This document shows positions 35,249 through 46,507 of a stretch of DNA of 64,000 nt, one piece after another (position 1 is the first letter of the stretch; every line of letters begins with the position of its first letter). Both the position numbers and the translations under genes were made by a program. The notes beneath the pieces are model-generated. The model worked only from the letters and a program-made list of their open reading frames with translations, was not told the origin of the DNA and did not search any database. Origin of the DNA: Streptomyces sp. YS415 (GTDB lineage: Bacteria; Actinomycetota; Actinomycetes; Streptomycetales; Streptomycetaceae); NCBI RefSeq assembly GCF_023544665.1, contig NZ_JAMJFL010000011.1, positions 186,001-250,000 of the forward strand. Direction: 5' to 3'.

Positions 35249-37469
35249 CCTGCCGCTGCTCCTTCGCCAGTACGTCCGCCACCTCGGCGTCCGTCGCAGC
35301 GGCCAGCCTCTCATGGGCGGCGCGCGCCTCGGGCGGCTCGATGCTGATGCGGGGCAGCCGGGCGTCCAGCCAGCGCGGCAGCCACCAGTTGGCGCCGCCG
35401 AGCAGGTGCATCAGGGCGGGCACGAGCAGGGTGCGCAGGACGAAGGCGTCCAGGGCGACGGCGGCGGCGAGCGCGATGCCGAACATGGCGATCACCCGGT
35501 CGCCGCTGAGCACGAAGGCGAGGAAGACCGAGATCATGATGACCGCGGCGGAGTTGATCACCCGGCTGGTCTCGGCGAGGCCGATCCGTACGGCCCGCCG
35601 GTTGTCGCCGGTCTCCAGCCATTCCTCGTACATCCGGCTGACCAAAAACACCTGGTAGTCCATGGAGAGCCCGAAGAGCACGGACACCATGATCACCGGG
35701 AGGAAGGGCTCGATCGGCCCGGCGCGGCCGAGCCCGAGCAGCTCGCTCCCCCAGCCCCACTGGAAGACGGCGACGACGACGCCGAAGGACGCGGCGACGG
35801 CGGCGATGTTCATCGCGGCGGCCTTCAGCGGGATGCCGATGGACCGGAAGGCGAGCAGGAGCAGCAGACAGCCGAGTCCGACGACGACGCCCACGAACAG
35901 GGGCAGCTTGCCGACGATGACGTCGGCGAAGTCGTCGTAGCCGGCCGTCACCCCGCCGACCTGCACATCGAGCGAGGTGCCGGTCTCCGCGCGCGGGAGC
36001 ACCTCGGAGCGGAGCCGCTCGACGAGGTCGCTGGTGGAACGGGACTGCGGCGCGGACTCGGGGACGAGCGTGAGGTACGCGGTGTCGCCGGTCGCGTTGA
36101 AGGTCACCGGGGTCACCGCGGCGACGCCCTCGGTGCCGCGCAGGGTGGCGTCGAGGCTGTCCAGGGCGAGCTTGTCGTCGCCGCCGTCGACCTGGGTCAC
36201 CAGGGTCAGCGGGCCGTTGACGCCGGGGCCGAAGCCGTCGGCGAGGAGGTCGTAGGCCTGCCGGGTGGTGGCGGTGTCGGGGTTGTTGCCCTGGTCGGAG
36301 GTGCCCAGGCGCAGCGAGAGGGTGGGCAGGGCGAGGATCGTGATGACGACCAGGGCGAGGGCGCCGAGCAGCTTGGGGTGGCGCTCCACGAACGCCGACC
36401 AGCGGGCGGCGAACCCGGTCGGCAGCTCGGGTTCGGGCCCGTGCTCGGCGAGCCTGCGCCGCTCACGGCGGCTGAGGGCGCGCAGGCCGATGAAGGACAG
36501 CAGGGCGGGCAGCAGGGTCACGGAGGCCGCGACGGTGAGCACCACGGTCAGGGAGGCCGCGACGGCGACGCCGTTGAGGAAGTTCAGCCGCAGGATCAGC
36601 ATGCCCAGCAGGGCGATGCAAACGGTGGCACCCGCGAACACGACCGCCCGTCCGGTGGTCGCGACGGCCTCGGTGATCGACTCGGTGACGTCCAGTCCGC
36701 GCTTCAGGCCGCGCCGGTGCCGGGTGACGATGAACAGCGCGTAGTCGATGCCGACGCCGAGCCCGACCAGCATGCCGAGCATGGGCGCGAAGTCGGCGAC
36801 GGTCATGACGTGCCCGAGCAGCACGGTCCCGGCGTAGGCGGTGCCGACGCTGACCAGGGCGGTGGCGATGGGCAGCACGGAGGCGGCGAGCGAGCCGAAG
36901 GCGAGGAAGAGGACGACCGCGGCGACGGCCACGCCGACCACCTCGGCCAGGTGCCCGCCGGAGGACTCGGTGAGCCCGATCGCGGTGCCGCCGAGCTCCA
37001 CCCGCAGGCCGTCGGCCTCGGCCCCCTCGGCGGTGTCGACGACCGCCCGGGCCTCGGCGCGGTCGATGTTCTCGGCCCGGTCCTCGAAGGTGACCGTGGC
37101 GTAGGCGGTCCGTCCGTCCTCGCTGACCTGGGCCGCGCCGGGGCCGTCGTAGGGGCCGGCCACGGAGGCCACGCCGGGCAGGTCGGCGATCTCCTCCAGG
37201 GTGCGGCTCATCGTCTGCTGGACGTCGGCGGCGCGGACGGTGCCGGCGTCGGTGTGCCAGACCACGGTGTCGCTGTCGCCGCCGAGACCCCGGAAGCCGT
37301 CCTCGAGGAGCTGGGTGGCGCGGCCGGACTCGGTGCCCGCGACCTCGTAGTCGTTGGAGTACGCGGTGCCCGCGGCGACGGCCGCCGCGCCCACTCCCCC
37401 GAGGGCGAGAAGCCACAGCAGGACGGCGAGAAGGCGGCGCTGGACACACCAGCGGGCGAGGGCTGCCAC
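35226..37469 (-). CDS. MMPL/RND-family transporter
   Basis: A 747-residue exporter of the actinobacterial MMPL family: a first TM, an exterior domain, a five-TM block (about 190-350), a second exterior domain and a second TM block (about 530-690). Motifs include GLGVGIDYALFIVTRHRRGL and the repeat GLSMDYQVFLVSRMYEEW; the paired Asp residues are expected to conduct protons. MMPL proteins export lipids, siderophores or antibiotics. The downstream GNAT overlaps it. No regulator is adjacent. Confidence 0.88.
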   Translation of the reverse strand: MAALARWCVQRRLLAVLLWLLALGGVGAAAVAAGTAYSNDYEVAGTESGRATQLLEDGFRGLGGDSDTVVWHTDAGTVRAADVQQTMSRTLEEIADLPGVASVAGPYDGPGAAQVSEDGRTAYATVTFEDRAENIDRAEARAVVDTAEGAEADGLRVELGGTAIGLTESSGGHLAEVVGVAVAAVVLFLAFGSLAASVLPIATALVSVGTAYAGTVLLGHVMTVADFAPMLGMLVGLGVGIDYALFIVTRHRRGLKRGLDVTESITEAVATTGRAVVFAGATVCIALLGMLILRLNFLNGVAVAASLTVVLTVAASVTLLPALLSFIGLRALSRRERRRLAEHGPEPELPTGFAARWSAFVERHPKLLGALALVVITILALPTLSLRLGTSDQGNNPDTATTRQAYDLLADGFGPGVNGPLTLVTQVDGGDDKLALDSLDATLRGTEGVAAVTPVTFNATGDTAYLTLVPESAPQSRSTSDLVERLRSEVLPRAETGTSLDVQVGGVTAGYDDFADVIVGKLPLFVGVVVGLGCLLLLLAFRSIGIPLKAAAMNIAAVAASFGVVVAVFQWGWGSELLGLGRAGPIEPFLPVIMVSVLFGLSMDYQVFLVSRMYEEWLETGDNRRAVRIGLAETSRVINSAAVIMISVFLAFVLSGDRVIAMFGIALAAAVALDAFVLRTLLVPALMHLLGGANWWLPRWLDARLPRISIEPPEARAAHERLAAATDAEVADVLAKEQRQDVRDIAG

Positions 37470-37663
37470 GAAACGTGCTCCCAGGGGTGCGATTTATGGA
37501 TCTTTGACCGGGAACAGCGGTTCATGTGGTGAACAACCCGCAAAGAACGCATGAGCAATGCGAGGACCACTCTTACAGGCGAAAGTGATCGTTTGATGCG
37601 TTCGTGTGCTTATTCACAGGAATGGGAGAGGGATCACAGGACAGTAACGGCGGCTCTGTCAGG

Positions 37664-37966
37664 TCAGTCGAACTGGTCCCCGAACGCCATCACGGTCACC
37701 CCGGCGATCAGCAGCCACAGCGCCCGCCGGGTGCGGCCCCGGGAGCCGAGGTGGGCGGCGAGGCCGCAGACGGCGGCGCCGAGGGCGTAGGCGGCCGGGA
37801 CGAGCGGCGGGGCGGAGCCGGTGGCGCGGAGTGTCGAAGCGGCGAGTCCGGCCAGGGCCAGCAGCGCACCGGCCGCGGCCGCCGTCCAGCGGGCCCGCCG
37901 GGCGTCGTGCACCTCGTGGGCCTCGGCTATGTCCGCGGGGTTCTCGGAATCGGGGCGTCCACTCAT
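37664..37966 (-). CDS. Small predicted membrane protein, 100 aa
   Basis: MSGRPDSENPADIAEAHEVH, then hydrophobic segments at about 34-52, 60-78 and 84-97 ending GVTVMAFGDQFD. No family recognised. Start chosen at 37966 because the upstream extension is arginine-rich and frame-shadow-like. The 194 bp between it and the MMPL start hold no gene I can identify, but are less GC-rich, consistent with promoter DNA. Confidence 0.65.
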   Translation of the reverse strand: MSGRPDSENPADIAEAHEVHDARRARWTAAAAGALLALAGLAASTLRATGSAPPLVPAAYALGAAVCGLAAHLGSRGRTRRALWLLIAGVTVMAFGDQFD

Positions 37967-38034
37967 GGCGGGCGAGCGTAGCGGGTCCCGCCGAGGCCAC
38001 GGGTGCGGGGTCCGCCCGGCCCGGGACGCACTCA

Positions 38035-38064
38035 GGGGGATGCATCGGCTGCGATGCATCCCCC
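38035..38064 (-). terminator. Terminator of the gatCAB operon
   Basis: GGGGGATGCATC - 6-nt loop - perfect complement. A perfect 12-bp stem 22 nt past the gatB stop. No T tract. Confidence 0.8.
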
Positions 38065-38086
38065 CGGGGCTCGGGAAACGGGACCG

Positions 38087-39601
38087 TCAGCCCTCGCTGA
38101 CGCCCAGCTTCTCCAGGATCAGCTCCTTGACGCGCGCCGCGTCGGCCTGACCGCGGGTCGCCTTCATGACGGCGCCGACCAGGGCACCGGCCGCGGCCAC
38201 CTTGCCACCGCGGATCTTGTCCGCGATGCCCGGGTTGCCGGCGATGGCCTCCTCGACGGCCGTGGTCAGGGCGCCCTCGTCGGAGACGACCTTCAGACCG
38301 CGCTTGTCGACGACCTCGTCCGGGGTCCCCTCGCCCGCGAGGACGCCCTCGATGACCTGACGGGCCAGCTTGTCGTTCAGGTCACCCTTGGCGACGAGCT
38401 CGGTGACCCGGGCGACCTGCGCCGGGGTGATCGCCAGCTCGTCGAGCGAGGTGCCCGACTCGTTGGCGCTGCGGGCCAGTTCGCCCATCCACCACTTGCG
38501 GGCGGAGGCGGCGTCGGCACCGGCGTCGATGGTGGCGACGATCGGGTCCAGCGCACCGGCGTTGAGGATCGACTGCATGTCGGTGGCGGAGATCCCCCAT
38601 TCCTCGCGCAGCCGGTTGCGGCGTACCAGCGGCAGCTCCGGCAGCACGGCGCGGATCTCCTCGACCCACTCGCGGGACGGGGCGACCGGCACCAGGTCGG
38701 GCTCCGGGAAGTACCGGTAGTCCTCGGCCTCCTCCTTCACGCGGCCCGAGGTCGTGGACCCCGTGTCCTCGTGGAAGTGGCGGGTCTCCTGGATGATCGT
38801 GCCGCCGGAGGACAGCACGGCCGCGTGGCGCTGGATCTCGAAACGGGCCGCACGCTCCACGGACCGCAGCGAGTTGACGTTCTTCGTCTCGGACCGCGTG
38901 CCGAACTTCTCGCGGCCGTGCGGGCGCAGCGACAGGTTCACGTCGCAGCGCATCTGGCCCATCTCCATCCGGGCCTCGGAGACACCGAGCGCCCGGATGA
39001 GCTCGCGCAGTTCACGGACGTACGCCCGCGCGACCTCGGGAGCACGCTCGCCCGCACCCTCGATCGGCTTGGTGACGATCTCGATGAGCGGGATGCCGGC
39101 GCGGTTGTAGTCCAGCAGCGAGTGCGAGGCGCCGTGGATGCGGCCGGTGGCACCGCCGACGTGCGTCGACTTGCCGGTGTCCTCCTCCATGTGGGCGCGC
39201 TCGATCTCCACGCGGAAGGTCTCGCCGTCCTCCAGCTGCACGTCGAGGTAGCCGTTGAAGGCGATCGGCTCGTCGTACTGGGAGGTCTGGAAGTTCTTCG
39301 GCATGTCCGGATAGAAGTAGTTCTTCCGGGCGAAGCGGCACCACTCGGCGATCTCGCAGTTCAGCGCGAGACCGATCTTGATGGCGGACTCGACGCCGGT
39401 CGCGTTGACGACCGGGAGCGCGCCGGGCATGCCGAGGCAGACCGGGCAGGTCTGGGTGTTCGGGTCGGCACCGAGCGCGGTCGAACAGCCGCAGAACATC
39501 TTGGTCTTGGTGCCGAGTTCGACATGGACCTCGAGGCCCATGACGGGGTCGTACGACGCCAGCGCGTCTTCGTACGACACCAGGTCGGTCGTGGTGGTCA
39601 C
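38087..39601 (-). CDS. gatB: Asp-tRNA(Asn)/Glu-tRNA(Gln) amidotransferase subunit B
   Basis: A 504-residue GatB. It phosphorylates and transfers ammonia to misacylated Glu-tRNA(Gln)/Asp-tRNA(Asn). Signatures: YDPVMGLEVHVELGTKTKMFC, then CSTALGADPNTQTCPVCLGMPG giving the zinc cysteines, NYFYPDMPKNFQTSQYDEPI, and the C-terminal YqeY-like tRNA-binding tail (IRGGKVAAAGALVGAVMKATRGQAD). Last gene of gatC-gatA-small protein-gatB. Confidence 0.96.
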   Translation of the reverse strand: MTTTTDLVSYEDALASYDPVMGLEVHVELGTKTKMFCGCSTALGADPNTQTCPVCLGMPGALPVVNATGVESAIKIGLALNCEIAEWCRFARKNYFYPDMPKNFQTSQYDEPIAFNGYLDVQLEDGETFRVEIERAHMEEDTGKSTHVGGATGRIHGASHSLLDYNRAGIPLIEIVTKPIEGAGERAPEVARAYVRELRELIRALGVSEARMEMGQMRCDVNLSLRPHGREKFGTRSETKNVNSLRSVERAARFEIQRHAAVLSSGGTIIQETRHFHEDTGSTTSGRVKEEAEDYRYFPEPDLVPVAPSREWVEEIRAVLPELPLVRRNRLREEWGISATDMQSILNAGALDPIVATIDAGADAASARKWWMGELARSANESGTSLDELAITPAQVARVTELVAKGDLNDKLARQVIEGVLAGEGTPDEVVDKRGLKVVSDEGALTTAVEEAIAGNPGIADKIRGGKVAAAGALVGAVMKATRGQADAARVKELILEKLGVSEG

Positions 39602-39616
39602 GATGAAACTTCCCTC

Positions 39617-39852
39617 TCAGCCCAGCAGGACGTCGTCGTCGCCCAGCCGCTTCAGCTCGCGGTAGAGAATGGCCAGGTTGGTGACGACCGCGGCACCGGT
39701 CACGACGGCGTCGAGCAGCCGCAGCGTGTCGTTGTCGCCGCGGGCCTTCTTGATCTGCTTGTAGACGCCTACGGCACCGAAGGCCGACGTGGCCATCGAG
39801 ATGTACAGACCGGACTTGGAGCTCTTGAAGCCCTTGGCCTTGGACAGTGCGC

Positions 39853-39856
<4 letters not shown>
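39617..39856 (-). CDS. Small membrane-type protein inside the gat operon, 79 aa
   Basis: A 79-residue protein starting VSALSKAKGFKSSKSGLYIS. Two hydrophobic stretches (about 16-30 and 47-63) flank a basic KQIKKARGDND loop. Its GTG overlaps the gatA TGA (GTGA) and it ends 15 nt before gatB, so it is translated with the amidotransferase. No family recognised. Its conserved-looking position argues for a real gene, possibly accessory to GatCAB or merely hitch-hiking. Confidence 0.7.
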
Positions 39857-41346
<1,490 letters not shown>

Positions 41347-41350
41347 GCGA

Positions 41351-41647
41351 TTAGTCCTCCCCCAGGATCTGCGGCACCTTGAAACGCTGCTGCTCCTGGG
41401 CCGGGGCGCCGGAGAGCGCCTGCTCGGGGGTGAGCGACGGACGGACCTCGTCCGCCCGCATGACGTTGGTCAGCGGGAGCGGGTGCGAGGTCGGCGGTAC
41501 GTCTTGGTCGGCGACCTCACTGACGCGGGCGACCGCGCCGATGATGTCGTCCAGCTGTCCCGCGAAGTGCTCGAGCTCTTCGGGCTTCAGCTCCAGACGC
41601 GCCAGCCGGGCGAGGTGGGCGACCTCCTCGCGCGTGATGCCAGGCAT
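41351..41647 (-). CDS. gatC: Asp-tRNA(Asn)/Glu-tRNA(Gln) amidotransferase subunit C
   Basis: A 98-residue GatC. MPGITREEVAHLARLARLEL start and LSHPLPLTNVMRADEVRPS-type belt region match the family. It wraps and stabilises GatA. First gene of the operon. The 168 bp upstream must hold its promoter; no operator recognised. Confidence 0.95.
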   Translation of the reverse strand: MPGITREEVAHLARLARLELKPEELEHFAGQLDDIIGAVARVSEVADQDVPPTSHPLPLTNVMRADEVRPSLTPEQALSGAPAQEQQRFKVPQILGED

Positions 41648-41815
41648 GCAGCGATCCTCTGGGTGAGAGTGTGTGGTGTGGCCCCAATCCTATGGGGCGG
41701 GGGGCCGTGCCGGTGAAACGGTTTCGGCAGCGCCCCGGACGGGCCGCGGGGAACCGCCCGACCAGCCACGCGAACCGCAGCCGCAGCAGGCGACGAGGCA
41801 CCCGTTGCGAACGCG

Positions 41816-44035
41816 CTAGTCGGCCGCCGGCAGAGCCGCGCGCGGGCGCTGCCATCCCCGGGACCCGCGGGCCAGCAGCCACGCCGTCGTCTCCTCGGGG
41901 GGCATCGCGGCGGCCACCAGCCAGCCCTGTACGGCGTCGCAGCCCAGGTCGCGCAGCCGCTCCCAGGTCTCGTCGTCCTCGACGCCCTCGGCGACGACCA
42001 GCAGGCCGAGCGAGTGGGCGAGGTCCACCGTGCAGCGCACGATCGCGGCGTCCTGGGTGTCGATGGCCAGCCGGGCCACGAACGAGCGGTCGATCTTCAG
42101 CTCGCTCACCGGGAGCCGCCTGAGGTGCACGAGGGACGAGTACCCCGTGCCGAAGTCGTCCAGGGACATCTTCACGCCGTGCCCGGTCAGTCCCGCGAGG
42201 GTGTCGGCGGCGCGCTGCGGGTCCTCCAGGAGGACGTGCTCGGTTATCTCCAGCTGGAGCGCTCCCGCGGGGACGCCGTGCCGGGCGAGCCGGGCGGCGA
42301 CCGATCCGGCGAAGCCCGGGGTGTGCACGTCGCGGGGCGAGACGTTGACGGCGACGGGGACGAACAGGCCCTGCGCCCGCCACTTGGCGACCTGCCCGAG
42401 CGCCGTGTCCAGCACGTACTCGGTCAGGTAGGGCATCAGCCCGGAGGACTCGGCGATGGCTATGAACTCGTCCGGCGGCACCCTCCCGCGCTCCGGGTGC
42501 ACCCAGCGGACCAGCGCCTCCAGGCCGGCCACCTGGCCGTCGAAGCGGACCTTGGGCTGGTAGTGCAGCTCCACCTCGTGCGCGTCCAGTGCCCGGCGCA
42601 GATCGCCGAGGAGGCCGAGGCGGTCCGGGGTGTTGGAGTCCCGCTTGGACTCGTACACCTCCACGCCGGTGCGGTCCCGCTTCGCCTGGTACATCGCCAC
42701 GTCCGCGCGGCGCAGCAGGCCCTCGGCGTCCAGGGCGTGGTCGGGGAAGACGGCGACGCCGGCACTGGCCTCCAGGACCAGGGTGAGGCCGTCCAGGTCG
42801 AGCGGGGAGCTGAGGTCGGCGACCAGACTGCGGGCGACCCGGGTCGCGGACGTCGTGGAGTCGGCGACCGGCAGTAAGACGGCGAACTCGTCGCCGCCCA
42901 GGCGGGCGGCCTCGGCCCCGCGGGGCAGAGCCAGCCGGAGCCGGTCGGCTATCTGCAGCAGCAGCCGGTCACCGGCGAGATGACCGAGGGTGTCGTTGAC
43001 CGAGCGGAACCGGTCCAGGTCGATCAGCATCAGTGCGGACCGGGCGCCGATCCGCTCGGCGTCGTCGAGGGCGGTCCAGATCCGCTCCAGCAGCCACTGC
43101 CGGTTGGGCAGTCCGGTCAGCGGGTCACGCAGCTGCTCCTCGGCGCGTGCCCGGGCTATCCACAGGGTGGAGTCGAGGGCGATCAGCGGGATGGCGAACA
43201 GCGGCAGCAGCACCGGCTTGGCCATGGCGACGACACAGACCAGCGGGGCGATGCCGAGCAGGGCGACCGCGACCAGGCCCTGTCTGACCAGGGCGGTGCG
43301 GGCGACGGTGGGCAGTCCGCCCGCGCGCGGGGCGTGGAGGTACCACAGCAGGGTGCGGCTGACCGCGAGGTAGGCGACGGCGACCAGCACCACCTCGGGG
43401 GCGGTGTAGAAGGTCCAGGTGTCCGGGTTCCAGGGGTTCTCGACGGACGGCACCCGGCCGAACGCGGCGAGCACCAGGGCCCCGGCGGCGATGCCGAGGA
43501 TGTCCACCGCGCCGTGCAGGACGCCCTGCCGCCAGCAGTGGCGGCGGGCTATGCCGACCAGGACGACGACGGTGAGGCTGACCATGCCGGCGGGCAGCCA
43601 GCCGAAGAGCATCAGCACGGCGAGGGTGAGGGCGGCGCCGGAGCCGGTGCCGCCCCACCAGCGGGCCCGCCCGAGGGCGACGAGGTGGCCGACGATGATG
43701 CCGGTGAGCACCGCCAGCGACCAGCCGGCGGTGCCGGACGGGAAGAGGGCGTGGCCGGCGGTGAAGGCGCGGTAGAACCCGGCGCCGAGCACGAAGCCGG
43801 CGGCGGCGACGACGCCCGCGGGCAGCGGGGGCCAGGACAGGGGCCGTTCGGCCTCGCTCCCCGGCAGGCCGTGGACGCGCTCGGCGGTGAGCTGGGCGGC
43901 GCCGGGGCCGGGCGCCCCGCCGGGCGGTACCGTGCCGGGCCGCCCGGTCGACCACCCGGACCAGCGGCTCGTCCACCAGGTGCCGGTGACCCGGCGCAGC
44001 CGTGAATCCGGGGCGGCGCTCTCGGTCGGTTCCAT
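41816..44035 (-). CDS. rmdB: Membrane GGDEF-EAL protein, RmdB-like c-di-GMP enzyme
   Basis: About 739 residues. A basic/Trp-rich N-terminus, about eight TM segments (75-300), GGDEF (about 295-465) with intact RLGGDEF, and EAL (about 480-730) with intact GLEALVRW, EITEHVLLED, DDFGTGYSS, KIDRSFV and AEGVED. No RxxD inhibitory site is found before GGDEF. In Streptomyces, RmdB (beside ligA) is a c-di-GMP phosphodiesterase controlling development; position and domains fit. ATG at 44035 has GAGAGGG upstream; a longer frame would start at 44260 and is less plausible. Confidence 0.82.
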   Translation of the reverse strand: MEPTESAAPDSRLRRVTGTWWTSRWSGWSTGRPGTVPPGGAPGPGAAQLTAERVHGLPGSEAERPLSWPPLPAGVVAAAGFVLGAGFYRAFTAGHALFPSGTAGWSLAVLTGIIVGHLVALGRARWWGGTGSGAALTLAVLMLFGWLPAGMVSLTVVVLVGIARRHCWRQGVLHGAVDILGIAAGALVLAAFGRVPSVENPWNPDTWTFYTAPEVVLVAVAYLAVSRTLLWYLHAPRAGGLPTVARTALVRQGLVAVALLGIAPLVCVVAMAKPVLLPLFAIPLIALDSTLWIARARAEEQLRDPLTGLPNRQWLLERIWTALDDAERIGARSALMLIDLDRFRSVNDTLGHLAGDRLLLQIADRLRLALPRGAEAARLGGDEFAVLLPVADSTTSATRVARSLVADLSSPLDLDGLTLVLEASAGVAVFPDHALDAEGLLRRADVAMYQAKRDRTGVEVYESKRDSNTPDRLGLLGDLRRALDAHEVELHYQPKVRFDGQVAGLEALVRWVHPERGRVPPDEFIAIAESSGLMPYLTEYVLDTALGQVAKWRAQGLFVPVAVNVSPRDVHTPGFAGSVAARLARHGVPAGALQLEITEHVLLEDPQRAADTLAGLTGHGVKMSLDDFGTGYSSLVHLRRLPVSELKIDRSFVARLAIDTQDAAIVRCTVDLAHSLGLLVVAEGVEDDETWERLRDLGCDAVQGWLVAAAMPPEETTAWLLARGSRGWQRPRAALPAAD

Positions 44036-44302
44036 TCCCGTCCCTCTCACAGCCGGCGGTGCCCACGCCACGCGGCCCATGGCCCGACGACCGGGCGGCA
44101 CCGCGCTGGAAAACCCTTCCCCCGGCTCATCATGAGCAAGGGAATGCCCCGACCGCAGCTGGGCACGGCAGGCGCACATCTCAACAGTAGGCCGCAGAAG
44201 GCTTCCACGGGCAGCGGTCGTCGACGGTTGCCCGAATGCGCCCCGGCCACCCGTATGCATCTGATATGCGCCGATCGGGTGGTCTTCAACCGCCGCGGCC
44301 CC

Positions 44303-46492
44303 TTACTCCTCGGTCGGAAGCGCGACGTCGGCCGCCGCCTCGGGGCCCTGTTCCAGCAGGACGCCGAAGCCGTCCTCGTTCAGAACAGGCACCTTGAGCT
44401 GCATCGCCTTGTCGTATTTCGAACCAGGACTGTCCCCCACCACCACGAAGGACGTCTTCTTCGAGACCGAACCGGTCACCTTCGCTCCGCGGGTCTGCAG
44501 CGCCTCCTTGGCGCCGTCCCGGGTGAAGCGCTCCAGGGTGCCGGTCACCACCACGGTCAGCCCTTCGAGCGGGCGCGGGCCCTGATCCTCGCCGGCCTCC
44601 TCCTCCATGCGGACACCGGCCGCCCGCCACTTGCGGAGGATCTCCTGGTGCCACTCCTCGGCGAACCACTCCTTGAGGGAGGCGGCGATGATCGCGCCGA
44701 CGCCGTCGGTGGCCGCCAGCTCCTCCTCACTCGCCTGCTCGATCCGCTCGATCGAGCGGAATTCACGGGCCAGCGCCTCCGCCGCGACCGGGCCCACATG
44801 ACGGATCGACAGGCCCGTGAGGACCCGGGCGAGCGGGCGCTCCTTGGCCGCCTGGATGTTCTCCAGCATGGCAAGCGCGTTCTTCTTGGCCTCGCCCAGC
44901 TGGTTGGCGAAGACCCGGGCGACCTTCTCCTCACCGGTCTTCGGGTCCCGCTTGGGCAGGCCGCTGTCCTGGTCGAGGACGTACGCCTTGATGGGCAGCA
45001 GCCGCTCGATGGTGAGGTCGAACAGATCGCCCTCGTCGGCCAGCGGCGGGTCCTCGGGCTCCAGCGGCTTGGTGAGGGCGGCCGCGGCGACGTACCCGAA
45101 GTGCTCGATGTCCAGCGACTTGCGGCCCGCCAGGTAGAACAGGCGCTCGCGCAGCTGGGCCGGGCAGGTGCGCGCGTTCGGGCAGCGCAGGTCGACGTCG
45201 CCCTCCTTCATGGGCCGCAGCGCCGTACCGCACTCGGGGCACTCGCTCGGCATCACGAACTCGCGCTCGCTGCCGTCGCGCAGGTCGACGACCGGGCCGA
45301 GGATCTCCGGAATGACGTCACCGGCCTTGCGCAGCACCACGGTGTCGCCGATGAGCACGCCCTTGGCCTTGACCACGTCCTGGTTGTGCAGGGTGGCGAA
45401 CTCGACCTCCGAGCCGGCCACCGTCACCGGCTCGACCTGGGCGTACGGCGTGATCCGGCCCGTACGGCCCACGCCCACCCGGATGTTGACCAGCTTGGTG
45501 TTGACCTCCTCCGGCGCGTACTTGTACGCGATGGCCCAGCGCGGGGCGCGCGAGGTGGAGCCGAGGCGGCCCTGCAGCGGGATCTCGTCGAGCTTGACGA
45601 CGACCCCGTCGATCTCGTGCTCCACCGAGTGCCGGTTCTCGCCGTAGTGGGCGATGAACTCCCGGACGCCGTCGAGGTCACCGACCACCTTGTTGTGCCG
45701 GGACGTGGGCAGGCCCCACGTCTTGAGCAGGTCGTAGGCCTGGGACAGGCGGGTGAGACCGTCGCCGCCCTCCAGGGCGCCGATGCCGTGGACGACCATG
45801 TGCAGCGGGCGGGTGGCGGTGACCCGCGGGTCCTTCTGGCGCAGCGAACCGGCGGCGGCGTTGCGCGGGTTGGCGAAGGGCTTGTCGCCGGCCTCCACCA
45901 GCCGGGCGTTGAGCTCCTCGAACTTCTCCATCGGGAAGTAGACCTCGCCGCGGATCTCGACGAGGTCCGGGAGGCCGTCACCGGTCAGCCGGTCCGGGAT
46001 CTCCGCGATCGTGCGGACGTTGGGCGTGATGTCCTCGCCCGTGCGGCCGTCGCCCCGGGTCGCCGCGCGGGTGAGCCGGCCGTGCTCGTACGTCAGGTTC
46101 ACGGCGAGGCCGTCGACCTTCAGCTCGCACAGGAAGTGGTACGCGGAGGTGCCGACGTCCTTGTGGACGCGCTCGGCCCAGGCGGCGAGCTCCAGGTCGT
46201 CGAAGGCGTTGTCCAGCGAGAGCATGCGCTGCCGGTGCTGGACGGCGGTGAACTCCGTCTCGTACGCCCCCGCGACCTTCTGGGTCGGCGAGTCCGGGGT
46301 GCGCAGCTCCGGGTACTCCTCCTCCAGCGCCTCCAGCGAGCGCAGGAGCTTGTCGAACTCCGCGTCGCTGACGACGGGAGCGTCCTTCACGTAGTACCGG
46401 AAGCGGTGCTCCTCGATCTGCTCAGCGAGCTTGGCGTGCTTGTCCCGCGCCTCCGCGGGCACCGTCGTCTCCGCTTGCTTGTCGCCGGCCAC
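44303..46492 (-). CDS. ligA: NAD+-dependent DNA ligase
   Basis: A 729-residue LigA. NAD-binding Ia domain, nucleotidyltransferase with the adenylated lysine in CELKVDG (Lys125), OB fold, zinc cluster CPECGTAL...CPNARTCPAQ, helix-hairpin-helix, and a C-terminal BRCT domain (about 640-729). It seals nicks in replication and repair. 16 nt downstream of the methionine synthase-like gene. The acidic loop at 500-540 is a family variable region. Confidence 0.97.
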   Translation of the reverse strand: MAGDKQAETTVPAEARDKHAKLAEQIEEHRFRYYVKDAPVVSDAEFDKLLRSLEALEEEYPELRTPDSPTQKVAGAYETEFTAVQHRQRMLSLDNAFDDLELAAWAERVHKDVGTSAYHFLCELKVDGLAVNLTYEHGRLTRAATRGDGRTGEDITPNVRTIAEIPDRLTGDGLPDLVEIRGEVYFPMEKFEELNARLVEAGDKPFANPRNAAAGSLRQKDPRVTATRPLHMVVHGIGALEGGDGLTRLSQAYDLLKTWGLPTSRHNKVVGDLDGVREFIAHYGENRHSVEHEIDGVVVKLDEIPLQGRLGSTSRAPRWAIAYKYAPEEVNTKLVNIRVGVGRTGRITPYAQVEPVTVAGSEVEFATLHNQDVVKAKGVLIGDTVVLRKAGDVIPEILGPVVDLRDGSEREFVMPSECPECGTALRPMKEGDVDLRCPNARTCPAQLRERLFYLAGRKSLDIEHFGYVAAAALTKPLEPEDPPLADEGDLFDLTIERLLPIKAYVLDQDSGLPKRDPKTGEEKVARVFANQLGEAKKNALAMLENIQAAKERPLARVLTGLSIRHVGPVAAEALAREFRSIERIEQASEEELAATDGVGAIIAASLKEWFAEEWHQEILRKWRAAGVRMEEEAGEDQGPRPLEGLTVVVTGTLERFTRDGAKEALQTRGAKVTGSVSKKTSFVVVGDSPGSKYDKAMQLKVPVLNEDGFGVLLEQGPEAAADVALPTEE

Positions 46493-46507
46493 CGTGTTGT
46501 CCTCCCG